Shown here: piece by piece, positions 1-8,589 of the stretch
Layout: each line of letters opens with the position of its first letter
How positions within the stretch are numbered: the first letter of the stretch is position 1
DNA from: an uncultured Prevotella sp.
Lineage (GTDB): Bacteria > Bacteroidota > Bacteroidia > Bacteroidales > Bacteroidaceae
Direction: 5' to 3'
DNA: 64,000 nt
Assembly: GCA_946998295.1 (NCBI GenBank)
Contig: CAMPYS010000006.1
Location: 1-64,000, forward strand
The notes under the pieces: generated by a model
Database searches by the model: none
What the model saw: the letters and a program-made list of their open reading frames with translations, nothing else
Told to the model about the DNA's origin: nothing
Translations under genes and position numbers: made by a program

Positions 1-50
1 GGCTTCGGGGAAGATATTTATGCTCTTTTGAGTTTTACCGGACAGCAATA
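1..50 (+). repeat. Partial copy of a ~134-bp intergenic repeat (copy R1)
   Basis: The right half of a repeat found in full at 51871-52004 and 54157-54290. It shares the second arm of the hairpin (GGCTTCG) and the terminal 18-mer TTTTACCGGACAGCAATA at 33-50. The left half lies outside the window. It abuts the truncated IS982 fragment, so it may mark the junction that removed the transposase 5' end. The repeat class is unknown to me. Confidence 0.6.
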
Positions 51-72
51 ATTTTCTAATGACCGATTTGGG

Positions 73-338
73 TTAAAGAGTAACATGAAAGGAGCGTTAA
101 TGAGCGTTTCAGACAGACTTTTACTCAGAAATAGAGCCATTATTGAAACGGTGAATGATGAACTAAAGAACATTGCGCAGGTGGAACACTCCAGACATAG
201 ATGCTTTGACAATTTTATCGTCAATTTATTAGGCGCTATTGCTGCCTATTGCCTGTTCACCAAAAAGCCGTGTATCAATATACAAAGGACTATTGACACA
301 CAGCTTGCTCTGTTCTAAATTCGTCGAACTCACATTAA
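73..338 (+). mobile_element. IS982-family element, 3' remnant
   Basis: From about position 74 the sequence is nearly identical to the complementary strand of the IS copy at 2354-3150. It ends in a terminal inverted repeat beginning AATTCGTCGAACTCAC at 318, the same as the end of the other copy. Only the last quarter of the element is present; the 5' part is missing at a sharp junction next to repeat R1. The two IS copies face each other and enclose 339-2353. Confidence 0.8.
85..318 (+). pseudogene. IS982 transposase, C-terminal fragment
   Basis: Encodes about 77 residues matching the C-terminal end of an IS982-type transposase (usual length near 300). The segment RAIIETVNDELKNIAQVEHS carries the glutamate expected of the DDE triad, but both catalytic aspartates are missing, so the product cannot transpose. 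Unlike the other copy, this one keeps the natural C-terminus (…KKPCINIQRTIDTQLALF). The methionine used here is internal to the original protein, so expression is doubtful. Confidence 0.8.
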
Positions 339-386
339 AATAAAGTTCTTACACAAAAAACAATACTATATTGAATAAATAATGCA

Positions 387-394
387 TACCTTTG
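387..394 (+). promoter_or_regulatory. Predicted -7 box, acyltransferase promoter
   Basis: TACCTTTG fits the Bacteroidetes -7 consensus TAnnTTTG and lies 43 bases before the ATG at 438. No convincing -33 TTG at the usual spacing is seen. Confidence 0.5.
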
Positions 395-437
395 CAGGCA
401 TCATCAACAAATAAAGAAATAATACAATAACAAAAAA

Positions 438-1563
438 ATGGAAACAGTGAATACGCAAAACATTGAAGTTGCTGAAAATGTAACTAATATTTCAGGGGGG
501 TGGAAATCATAAGCATCTCAGAAACAGTAATTTAGAAGTTCTTAGAATATTTGCAATGATAGCTATTATAGCTCATCATTTTGTAGTAAATTCAACTACA
601 ACAAATTACTTTGATTACTTGAATCCGACCCTGAATCAATATTTTCTTGAAGTTTGGGGCATGTGGGGCAAAACTGCTACTAATAGTTTTATTCTTATTT
701 CTGGTTATTTTCTTTGCAAACAATCGCTTACTTGGCAACGATACGTTAAGTTGTTTGCGCAAATTGTTTTTTACAACATTGTCATTTATTTTATTTTTGT
801 TGCTACTGATTACGACGCATTTAGCATAAAAGGAGCTGTTTCAACCATATTTGGATTGCTTACTCACATCAATAATGGCTTTACTGAAAGTTTTATGGTG
901 TTCTATGCTTTTGTACCAATCTACAATATCGTTATCAAAAACCTTACTCAAAAGCAATTTAAACGATTCGTTATGGGGATTATTTTTGTGATGAGTATAA
1001 CGCAAAATTTCTTTTTAGCATCAACCATGAACGAACCAATTTGGTATATGTCGCTTTACTTTATTGCAGCTTATATCAGACTTTACCCTAACCGCTATAC
1101 AGAAAGTTTAAAGTTTTCAACGTCATTGTTTGTTTTTAGTGTATTCATTGCCATAGCAAGCGTTATCTGCATCATAATTTTAGGCGACTATCGGCAATCA
1201 TCGTTTATCGGCGTACATCGTTATTTTATGGTAGAAGACTCAAATAGAGTATTACCATTTATAGTAGGTTTATCTGCTTTCTTAATAGCGAAAAATATTC
1301 GCTCTTTTACAAGCAAGTTTATTAATACGGTAGCAGCAGGAACTTTTGGCGTTCTGCTTATTCATGCTAACAGCGATACTATGCGCCGTTGGTTGTGGCA
1401 AGATGTTTGTCAAGTACCTAAAATGTTTCAAGGCGAACTTCTTTATTTGAGCATTGAAGCCTTAATAGTACCAATAGCGATCTTTGCCATTTGCAGTTTC
1501 ATAGACTATTGGCGACGCAAATGGATTGAAAAGCCATTCATGAAATGGATTAATAGTTTGTGA
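438..1563 (+). pseudogene. Acyltransferase 3 family membrane protein, frameshifted near its start
   Basis: A membrane O-acyltransferase of the acyltransferase-3 type, the family that acetylates surface polysaccharides. The long frame (from 556) encodes about ten hydrophobic segments and the typical early motif LEVLRIFAMIAIIAHH followed by SFILISGYF. That frame is open upstream to HKHLRNSN but has no start codon there. A good ATG with a promoter sits at 438 in another frame and stops at 510. Removing one G from the six-G run at 495-500 joins METVNTQ…ISGG to GNHKHLRNSNLEVLR. The gene is therefore a one-base frameshift mutant, a slipping (phase-variable) tract, or an assembly error. Initiation at 556 would lose part of the first membrane helix. 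Substrate unknown. Confidence 0.75.
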
Positions 1564-1619
1564 TTTTTACCAAAATGATGGTGTGTCAAAATAGGCACAT
1601 CCTCTTAAAAAGTTTCTTC

Positions 1620-2353
1620 TTATAATCTTTTTTCAATTGATTGATTAACCAAAGAAATGAAATTCTCCAACAACAATGCGTAACCTAAAGCAAGTGCAAT
1701 GAAACCGCAAATCAGTCCTACTCTCAACATATCCTTTTGCTGAATCAAACCTGTTGAATAAGCAATGGCATTTGGAGGAGTTGAAATAGGCAGGCACATA
1801 GCTGACGATGCTGCGATAGCAACACCAAGAAGAATGGTACTTGTGCCGCCTATTACGCCTAATTTATCGCCCATAGCACGACAAACTACTGCAAGAATAG
1901 GCATTTAAAAGGGCTGCCGTAGCAGTGTTGGAAATAAAGTTAGAAAGGAAATAGCAAATCAATCCTGATACCAACAATATCATAATAGGACTCCAATTGC
2001 CAAATGGAATACTCTCAATGGCAACATCGGCTAATCTAGAACCATTCATACCCAAACCTAAAGCAAAACCTCCTGCAACCATACAGATAACACTCCAATC
2101 AATTTGCTGTAAATCTTTTGCGGTGATAACCACCGAAATGGCAAATACGCCCATAGGAATCATGGCAACAGTATTGGTATTGATGCCTGTAATATTTTCT
2201 GGAATTATCCAAAGAAGAATGGTTACAATGAAAGTAGCTATCACGATATACATGCGCCAACCTTTATGTACTTCACCGTCAATATTGAGTTCAATAGTTT
2301 GTTTGCTGAATGGGAAGAAATGAAGCAACATGCGCCAGCAAATCAAAAGTAAG
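1620..2353 (-). pseudogene. DASS/SLC13-family anion:sodium symporter, C-terminal half, frameshifted
   Basis: Two overlapping frames together encode the second half of a divalent anion:Na+ symporter. 2346-1910 gives hydrophobic helices ending in SNFISNTATAALL, the SNT sodium-site motif of the family. After a one-base insertion near 1905 (TTTTAAATG where TTTTAATG restores the frame) the other frame continues MPILAVVCRAMG and then GGTSTILLGVAIAASS…LPISTPPNAIAYSTG, the conserved C-terminal region. The coding frame runs straight into the IS end at 2354 and the N-terminal half is not on the far side of the IS. This is a dead remnant; the original substrate was probably a dicarboxylate or sulfate. 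Confidence 0.8.
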
Positions 2354-3125
2354 ATAACGTGAGTTCGACGAATTCAGAACCATGTAAGCTATGTGTCAAT
2401 GGTCCTTTGTATATTGATACACGGCTTTGGGGGAACAGGCAATAGGCAGCAATAGCGCCTAATAAATTGACGATAAAATTGTCAAAGCATCTATGTCTGG
2501 AGTGTTCCACCTGCGCAATGTTCTTTAGTTCATCATTCACCGTTTCAATAATGGCTCTATTTCTGAGTAAAAGTCTGTCTGAAACGCTCATTAACGCTCC
2601 TTTCATGTTACTCTTTAATTTGGTAATAAGCTGTATTCCGTCAACGAAAAGCCTTTGAAAGAGGTTCTTGCCGATATCCCCCTTGTCACCGAATAGCTTA
2701 CCATATATAAAATCTATGAATGCTTTGTACTCCAAAGGCTTACGGTCATCAATATATCCTGGCGTTATCATAAAGTTGAGAAATTCTCCTTTCTCATTGC
2801 AAATCAAATGCAACTTGAAGCCGAAGAACCAACCCATAGAGCATTTTCCTCTTTGAGCTATGCCTTTGAAAACCTTGTGAATATGTATTCTTTGGTTCTT
2901 GCAGACACGCAGTGGTGTGCTGTCAACAAAACTTATGCCAGTGCATTTTCCTAACAAGACTTTCTTGATAAACAAAGCGAGTGGAATGACAACCTCACTT
3001 TGCAATTCTACTATACGGTTGTATGAGACAACTTTAGGAAACAAATGACGCAGATGCTTAAATTGTTTGTAAATCAATACCTTAAAGGTATAACAAATCT
3101 CGCTAATCACCAAATTTATAGACAC
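2343..3125 (-). pseudogene. IS982-family transposase, internally deleted and frameshifted
   Basis: Residues from about KHLRHLFPKV onward are a recognisable IS982 transposase, with FVDSTPL (first Asp), GDKGDIGKNLFQR (second Asp) and RAIIETVNDELK (Glu). The usual N-terminal 60-70 residues are missing and replaced by an unrelated lead (MSINLVISEICYTFK). Because the outer inverted repeat is intact, this is an internal deletion. Near the C-terminus, one base fewer than in the copy at 1-338 shifts the frame after AYCLFP, giving an aberrant tail that reads through the IS end. Transposase activity is unlikely. Confidence 0.8.
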
Positions 3126-3150
3126 TTATAATTCGTTGAACTCACGTTAT
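2354..3150 (-). mobile_element. IS982-family insertion sequence, degenerate copy
   Basis: Bounded by 21-bp terminal inverted repeats at 2354-2374 and 3130-3150 that differ at one position (core AACGTGAGTTC). Length 797 bp, against about 1 kb for intact family members, consistent with the internal deletion of the transposase 5' part. I see no clear target duplication. It interrupts the DASS permease gene at 2353/2354. Confidence 0.8.
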
Positions 3151-3270
3151 ATCATATTAATAATAAGATAATAGCTTATTATTATAAATAGCTATTTTAT
3201 AGTATTTATCTAATACTAAAAGTGATAGAGAGATAGATTAACATTAATGAAAATATAACTACAACTATTA

Positions 3271-3296
3271 TTGTTACTTATTTTTTTGTACTTTTG
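3271..3296 (+). promoter_or_regulatory. Predicted fumC promoter
   Basis: TACTTTTG at 3289-3296 matches TAnnTTTG, with a TTG at 3271-3273 (15-base spacer, shorter than the usual 19-21). The predicted leader is about 75-80 nt. Confidence 0.5.
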
Positions 3297-3380
3297 CAAA
3301 TAAGTAACTATTATATCACTGTCTATTTATAGAAATAGTGTTTAAAAGTAACTTTTGTTTTTTAACTAATAAATAAAAAT

Positions 3381-4778
3381 ATGGAGTACAGAATTGAAAA
3401 AGACACCTTAGGCGAAGTAAAGGTGCCTGCTGACAAATTGTGGGGGCCACAAACAGAGCGTTCTCGTAACAACTTTAAGATTGGCCCAGCAGCTTCTATG
3501 CCTCGAGAAATTATCGAAGGTTTTGCTTACTTAAAAAAAGGTGCTGCATACGCTAACCATGAATTGGGTGTATTGCCAATAGAAAAACGTGATTTAATTG
3601 CAAAAGTTTGTGATGAAATCTTAGAGGGTAAACTTTATGATCAATTCCCATTGGTAATTTGGCAAACTGGCTCTGGTACACAAAGCAATATGAATGCCAA
3701 TGAAGTTATTGCTAATCGTGCACACCAGTTAGCTGGGAAAAAAATAGGAGAAGGAGAAAAAACATTATTACCTAACGATGATGTTAATAAGTCTCAATCA
3801 TCTAACGACACATTCCCTACAGGAATGCACATTGCTTGTTACAAAAAATTACATGATGTTACTTTACCTGGACTACGCAAATTACATGCAGCTTTAGTAA
3901 AGAAGTCTGAAGAATTAATGAATGTAGTCAAAATAGGTCGTACTCACTTAATGGATGCTACACCGCTTACTTTAGGTCAAGAGTTTAGTGGATATGCTTC
4001 ACAAATAGAACATGGCATAGCTGCTCTTGAACATACTTTATCACATTTATCTGAGCTTGCCTTAGGTGGAACGGCTGTTGGTACTGGTCTTAACACACCA
4101 AAGAATTATGATGTTGTAGTAGCTCGTTATATATCAGAATTTACAGGATTACCATTTGTTACAGCTAAAAACAAGTTTGAAGCTTTAGCATCTCATGATG
4201 CTATTGTAGAAACTCATGGAGCATTAAAACAACTGGCAGTTTCTCTAAACAAAATAGCTAATGATATTCGACTCATGGCTTCAGGTCCACGTAGCGGTAT
4301 TGGAGAAATCATTATTCCTGCTAACGAGCCAGGTTCCTCTATCATGCCAGGTAAAGTAAATCCAACACAAGCAGAGGCCATGACAATGGTTTGTATGCAA
4401 GTAATTGGTAACGATATGGCTATTGCTGCAGCTGGTATGCAAGGACAATTTGAGCTGAATGTATTCAAGCCTGTTATGGCTGCAAATTTCTTGCAGAGTG
4501 CGCAACTACTTGGAGATGCTGCTGTATCGTTCACAATTCATTTAGTTGAAGGTATAAAGCCAAATTATCCTCGTATTAAGGATTTGTTGAATAAATCACT
4601 TATGCTCGTAACAGCACTTAATACGAAGATTGGTTACTATAAAGCTGCAGAGATTGCTAATGCTGCTCACAAAAATGGGACGACATTAAAAGAAGAGGCT
4701 GTACGTTTAGGTTATGTTACAGCTGAAGATTTTGATAAATGGGTTAGACCTGAAGATATGACTCATCCTCTACACTAA
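3381..4778 (+). CDS. fumC: Fumarate hydratase, class II
   Basis: Interconverts fumarate and L-malate in the cytoplasm; in a fermenting Bacteroidales cell it feeds fumarate to fumarate reductase, encoded at 13587-17088. The 465-residue product has the normal length of iron-independent class II fumarases. It shows the N-terminal WGPQTERSRNNF region, the active-site segment IGRTHLMDATPLTLGQ (His near residue 188) and the superfamily signature GSSIMPGKVNP near 317-327. The ATG follows an A-rich leader without a Shine-Dalgarno sequence, as usual for the phylum. It is monocistronic: its own predicted promoter before it and a strong terminator after it. Aspartase has a similar fold, but the motifs and length fit fumarase better. 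Confidence 0.95.
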   Translation: MEYRIEKDTLGEVKVPADKLWGPQTERSRNNFKIGPAASMPREIIEGFAYLKKGAAYANHELGVLPIEKRDLIAKVCDEILEGKLYDQFPLVIWQTGSGTQSNMNANEVIANRAHQLAGKKIGEGEKTLLPNDDVNKSQSSNDTFPTGMHIACYKKLHDVTLPGLRKLHAALVKKSEELMNVVKIGRTHLMDATPLTLGQEFSGYASQIEHGIAALEHTLSHLSELALGGTAVGTGLNTPKNYDVVVARYISEFTGLPFVTAKNKFEALASHDAIVETHGALKQLAVSLNKIANDIRLMASGPRSGIGEIIIPANEPGSSIMPGKVNPTQAEAMTMVCMQVIGNDMAIAAAGMQGQFELNVFKPVMAANFLQSAQLLGDAAVSFTIHLVEGIKPNYPRIKDLLNKSLMLVTALNTKIGYYKAAEIANAAHKNGTTLKEEAVRLGYVTAEDFDKWVRPEDMTHPLH

Positions 4779-4796
4779 TAGTTTATACTTTAATCT

Positions 4797-4836
4797 AAAA
4801 AAGGCTAAATCTTTAAAAGGGTTTAGCCTTTTTTAA
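4797..4836 (+). terminator. Rho-independent terminator of fumC
   Basis: Stem AAAAAGGCTAAA (4798-4809) pairs with TTTAGCCTTTTTT (4822-4834), ending in a T run. Confidence 0.85.
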
Positions 4837-5007
4837 TTATGCAATTGTATTTTTATCGTTCACACATATAAATTTAAGAAAAGCATACCACTATCAGACT
4901 AATACGCTTTCGCTCATTTATAAAGTAAATGAAAAATAAGGAAGCATAATCTGTGTATAGAGAAACGGCAAATAAGAACAAAATAATATATAGCATTTTG
5001 ATGACCT

Positions 5008-5314
5008 ATAATTGTAAATAAAATTTACCAATAAAAGAGGTATAAAAATCGTTTAAGTAAAACAACTGAAAAGGTTTAAGTAAAACAACTGAAGGGGTTT
5101 AAGTAAAACTATCGAAGGGGTTTTATAAGGAACGCAGCTGTGGATAAAGTAAAACATTTGTTAAATTTGTTGATTGTTTTGTAAAACATTGTTTTACATA
5201 TAGTTACATGTTTATAATTTAGAGTTATATTACCATAAAATATAGAATAATCTATATTTTATATACTAATAAAATATAGAATTTTTTAAATCCATTTTTG
5301 TATATATTTTTTAC
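5008..5314. repeat. Intergenic repeat element, copy A (fumC/yitT convergent gap)
   Basis: Part of a 750-base gene-free stretch (4779-5533). It aligns along its length with 28073-28383: both start ATAATTGTAAA, then AGTATAAAAATCG or a close form, then short tandem units, then TTGTTTTACA(T/A)ATAGTTACAT, and end near AAATCC followed by a T-rich TTTGTATAT tract. In this copy the unit TTTAAGTAAAACAACTGAA occurs about three times at 24-base steps (5051-5110), followed by one GGTTTTATAAGGAACGCAGC. It contains TGTGGATAA at 5139-5147, a perfect DnaA-box sequence. There is no open reading frame of note; function unknown. The rest of the gap shows nothing beyond the flanking terminators. Confidence 0.7.
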
Positions 5315-5452
5315 CGATTATTGTTAAAATAATTGGTAAAAAATAGTAGGTGTATCAAAATGGTTAAGCCGTAAAACTACAGAACAAACAGCATAATAAA
5401 GTTATTTCAATTGTACTTAATAAACATATAATTATAAGAAAAACTCTTTATC

Positions 5453-5491
5453 TAAGAAAAAAGTCTATGGAAATTTTATTTCCATAGACTT
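5453..5491 (-). terminator. Terminator of the YitT-family gene
   Basis: Perfect stem AGTCTATGGAAA / TTTCCATAGACT (5462-5491), followed on the minus strand by TTTTTTC. Confidence 0.8.
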
Positions 5492-5533
5492 ACCAAATTA
5501 TTTTTAAAAACAGGTAATGTATATTCTGAATCT

Positions 5534-6454
5534 CTAAGCCTTTATTATATTCTTGTTTCTATGCGCTTTATGTTTAACTTTAAATTTTTCAAAGCCGTGT
5601 CCAAATACTCCCATAACAGCGGTTTGGGTTACAAAAGCATTAGGGTCTATATCATCAATTATAGAATAAATATAACCGGCTTCACGCTGACGCGTTACTA
5701 TTAATACTATTTTTGTTGTCTTTCCTGTATAATATCCATGAGCATCTATAATGGTACATCCTCGATGAGGTGGCAAATCTGTTATTTGCTTACATATTTC
5801 TTCGTAACGTTCAGAAACAACAAGAAACTGTACAGAACGGACTCCCATATTAACAACCTGATCAAGAACCATAGCTGTAACAAACAATGCAAGATAACCA
5901 TATATAACTTTGTTCCAATCATGAAAAACAAAATAAGTTAGTGTAACTATCAATACATCAACTAATAGAATTGCACGTCCGAGAGATATATCTTTGTATT
6001 TGTTAACAACAGCAGCTACAACATCTGATCCTCCAGAACTACCGTTATGAGACAAGCATAATCCGAGTCCTAATCCACAAAATATAGCTCCTATCAAAGA
6101 GCTCATCATTGGCTCTCCTGCTAAAATTGTAGGATGTGGATATAATGCTCTTAAAACCCAAGCAGCTAATGATAACACTATAACTCCATAAATTGTCTTA
6201 ATACAAAATTTTAAACCTAAGGTAGGAAGAGCCATGCATAACAAAAGACCATTTAAGACAAAGAATGATACAGAAGGATGTAATCCGATAGACCAAAAAA
6301 GTATTGATGATAAACCTGCTGTTCCTCCATTACCTATATCGTTAGGTATAAGAAATAATATCCAACCTATAGGATAAAGCACACAGCCTAAAGCTATCAT
6401 AATGTAGTCTAACGCTTCACGATAAAGCGTACGATTAGAAACTTTAATATTCAT
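5534..6454 (-). CDS. YitT-family membrane protein (DUF161/DUF2179)
   Basis: A 306-residue inner-membrane protein of unknown molecular function. Residues about 15-210 contain five to six hydrophobic helices with the family motifs GNGGTAGLSSIL near the first helices and SHNGSSGGSDVVAAVVNKY in the middle. The last 90 residues form the soluble DUF2179 domain (HGYYTGKTTKIVLIVTRQRE…IIDDIDPNAFVTQTAVMGVFGHGF). The architecture and length match the YitT family, annotated widely as uncharacterised or as possible transporters. It stands alone, divergent from ruvB and convergent with fumC, with its own terminator. The sequence gives no substrate. Confidence 0.88.
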   Translation of the reverse strand: MNIKVSNRTLYREALDYIMIALGCVLYPIGWILFLIPNDIGNGGTAGLSSILFWSIGLHPSVSFFVLNGLLLCMALPTLGLKFCIKTIYGVIVLSLAAWVLRALYPHPTILAGEPMMSSLIGAIFCGLGLGLCLSHNGSSGGSDVVAAVVNKYKDISLGRAILLVDVLIVTLTYFVFHDWNKVIYGYLALFVTAMVLDQVVNMGVRSVQFLVVSERYEEICKQITDLPPHRGCTIIDAHGYYTGKTTKIVLIVTRQREAGYIYSIIDDIDPNAFVTQTAVMGVFGHGFEKFKVKHKAHRNKNIIKA

Positions 6455-6479
6455 AGTATACGTTTAATAAATTGTTTTG

Positions 6480-6487
6480 CAAAGTTA
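6480..6487 (-). promoter_or_regulatory. Predicted -7 box of the YitT-family gene
   Basis: On the minus strand TAACTTTG, 25 bases before the ATG. No clear -33 element. Confidence 0.5.
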
Positions 6488-6633
6488 GGTATTAATTATA
6501 TATTAACTTATTATTTCATATTTTTTTTACTCAAAAATATAACAAAAAAACTATTACTAAAAATAGAAAATAAATCTATATTTACTGAGGTAGTTAATAT
6601 TATTTTACAAGCAATATTTTCAATTATATTATA

Positions 6634-6641
6634 TACCTTTG
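6634..6641 (+). promoter_or_regulatory. Predicted -7 box of ruvB
   Basis: TACCTTTG, 26 bases before the ruvB ATG. It probably also drives coaD and ybeY, which follow closely. Confidence 0.55.
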
Positions 6642-6667
6642 CAAATATAATTTACAGTGTATGAGGT

Positions 6668-7702
6668 ATGAATAATGATTTTAATATACGAGAAGAACAA
6701 GTAGGTTCAACCGAAAAAGATTTTGAGAATGCTTTACGTCCTCCTAAGTTCGACGATTTTAAGGGACAAACTAAAGTTGTTGAAAACCTACGTGTATTCG
6801 TTGAAGCTGCTAAATATCGTGGCGAACCTTTGGATCATACCTTATTACATGGTCCACCAGGATTAGGGAAAACTACACTTAGTAATATTATTGCTAACGA
6901 ACTTGGTGTAGGGTTCAAAATAACAAGTGGTCCTGTGTTAGATAAACCGGGAGATTTAGCTGGTATACTAACATCTTTAGAAAGTAATGATGTTTTATTT
7001 ATTGACGAAATACATAGACTTTCGCCTGTAGTAGAAGAATATCTGTACTCTGCTATGGAGGACTACAGAATAGATATAATGATTGACAAAGGACCATCTG
7101 CAAGGTCTATACAGATTGACTTAAATCCATTTACTTTAGTTGGAGCAACTACAAGAAGTGGACTTTTAACTGCTCCACTAAGAGCTAGATTTGGTATAAA
7201 CCTACACTTGGAATATTATGATCCTGAAACTTTGAAACGTATTGTAAAACGTTCGGCATCGCTCCTAAAAGTTCCTATAAAAGATGATGCTGCTATTGAG
7301 ATTGCACGACGTTCACGTGGTACTCCACGTATATGTAATGCGCTGCTACGTAGAGTGAGAGACTTTGCACAGGTAAAAGGAAATGGAACTATAAACCAAG
7401 ATATAGCAACAACTTCGCTTCAATCGCTAAATATTGATCAATACGGATTGGACGAAATAGATAATAAGATTTTACTAACGATTATAGATAAGTTTAAAGG
7501 TGGACCTGTTGGGGTGTCAACCATAGCTACAGCTATTGGAGAAGATGGGGGGACGATTGAAGAAGTTTATGAACCTTACTTGATTATGGAAGGCTTCATA
7601 AAACGAACTCCACGTGGGCGTGTTGCAACAGAATTAGCATATAAACATTTAGGTAGAAGTATGTTAAATGCTGAAGGTCATGAACCATCATTGTTCGATT
7701 AG
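6668..7702 (+). CDS. ruvB: Holliday junction branch migration helicase RuvB
   Basis: The ATP-driven motor that, as a hexamer with RuvA, moves Holliday junctions during recombinational repair. The 344 residues are the usual length. The Walker A motif HGPPGLGKTT lies at about 61-70 and Walker B LFIDEIHRL at about 112-120; sensor 1 is VGATTRSG, the arginine finger region is LRARFGI, and the C-terminal winged helix runs from about 260 (GPVGVSTIATAIGEDGGTIEEVYEPYLI). An ATG at 6661 stops after four codons, so 6668 is the start. It leads a short cluster with coaD and ybeY. ruvA and ruvC are not in this window. Confidence 0.97.
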   Translation: MNNDFNIREEQVGSTEKDFENALRPPKFDDFKGQTKVVENLRVFVEAAKYRGEPLDHTLLHGPPGLGKTTLSNIIANELGVGFKITSGPVLDKPGDLAGILTSLESNDVLFIDEIHRLSPVVEEYLYSAMEDYRIDIMIDKGPSARSIQIDLNPFTLVGATTRSGLLTAPLRARFGINLHLEYYDPETLKRIVKRSASLLKVPIKDDAAIEIARRSRGTPRICNALLRRVRDFAQVKGNGTINQDIATTSLQSLNIDQYGLDEIDNKILLTIIDKFKGGPVGVSTIATAIGEDGGTIEEVYEPYLIMEGFIKRTPRGRVATELAYKHLGRSMLNAEGHEPSLFD

Positions 7703-7721
7703 ATTATTAAAATGTAATAAA

Positions 7722-8168
7722 ATGAAGATAGGACTATTTCCTGGTAGTTTTGATCCTTTTACTATAGGACATTATTCAATAGTAAAACGGGCAATTCCAC
7801 TATTTGATAAGATAATTATAGCAATAGGTATAAACCAAGACAAAAAATGTCTCTTCACAACTGAAGAGAGGGTAAAAAAAATTAAAGAGATATATTCTAA
7901 AGAAAATAAAATAAGCGTAAGTACATATAAAGGACTTACTATTGACTTTGCTAAAAAAGAAAATGCTAAATATATAATAAAGGGGGTTCGCTCTATCAAA
8001 GATTTTGAATACGAACGAAATCAAGCTGAAATAAATAAACAGATTGGGAATGTTGAAACTATATTTCTTATAACAGAACCACAATTAGCTTGCATTAGTT
8101 CTAGTATGGTCAGAGAATTAATTAGCTTTGGCTACAATGTAGATAAATTTTTACCAAAAAAAATATAA
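7722..8168 (+). CDS. coaD: Pantetheine-phosphate adenylyltransferase
   Basis: Transfers AMP from ATP to 4'-phosphopantetheine, the penultimate step of coenzyme A synthesis. The frame is open from 7668, but the family always begins at the first beta-strand, here MKIGLFPGSFDPFTIGH, so the ATG at 7722 is the start (148 residues). Visible motifs are the T/HxGH nucleotidyltransferase motif FTIGH and the C-terminal ISSSMVRELI. It starts 19 bases after ruvB and is followed 10 bases later by ybeY, so co-transcription is likely. Confidence 0.93.
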   Translation: MKIGLFPGSFDPFTIGHYSIVKRAIPLFDKIIIAIGINQDKKCLFTTEERVKKIKEIYSKENKISVSTYKGLTIDFAKKENAKYIIKGVRSIKDFEYERNQAEINKQIGNVETIFLITEPQLACISSSMVRELISFGYNVDKFLPKKI

Positions 8169-8178
8169 TATATTAAAG

Positions 8179-8589
8179 ATGATAACATACAACGCTGAAG
8201 GTGTTAAAATCCCAAATTTTAAAAGACGAATTACTAACAAATGGATAAAACGTGTAGCTGCAACTTATGGAAAAAATATAGGTGAGATTGGATATATGTT
8301 TGTTGACGATGAAAAAATGTTAGAGGTAAATAAACAATATCTAGGACATGACTACTATACTGATATTATTACTTTCGATTATTGCGAAGGTAACACATTA
8401 AACGGAGATCTTGTTATTTCGCTTGATACAGTAAAAAGTAATGCCGAAAAATTCGGTAAACAATATGATGAAGAATTACACAGAGTTTTAATTCACGGCA
8501 TATTACATCTATGCGGAATTAATGATAAAGGTCCTGGAGAAAGGGAAATAATGGAGGCTAATGAGAATAAAGCACTTGCTATGCTTTAG
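8179..8589 (+). CDS. ybeY: Endoribonuclease YbeY (rRNA maturation factor)
   Basis: A metal-dependent RNase that acts in 16S rRNA 3'-end maturation and ribosome quality control. The 136 residues contain the zinc-binding segment HGILHLCGINDKGPGE: the first two histidines of the HxxxHxxG motif are present, while the usual third histidine (GYDH) is replaced by a D/N-type sequence, a variation I recall in other Bacteroidetes YbeY proteins. The central DYYTDIITFDY and GDLVISLDTV are family hallmarks. The stop overlaps the end of the convergent methyltransferase gene by 11 bases. Confidence 0.92.
   Translation: MITYNAEGVKIPNFKRRITNKWIKRVAATYGKNIGEIGYMFVDDEKMLEVNKQYLGHDYYTDIITFDYCEGNTLNGDLVISLDTVKSNAEKFGKQYDEELHRVLIHGILHLCGINDKGPGEREIMEANENKALAML

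Noticed and set aside
339..2353. Composite transposon formed by the two IS982 copies
   Set aside because: The copies are inverted and both defective, no target duplications were seen, and the enclosed genes are remnants. A past role cannot be shown.
5008..5314. CRISPR array
   Set aside because: Units are 24 or 46 bases with no unique spacers of constant length and no cas genes nearby.
7668..7721. Upstream ATG as start of coaD
   Set aside because: It lies inside the end of ruvB and adds 18 residues before the conserved first strand MKIGLFPGSFDP.
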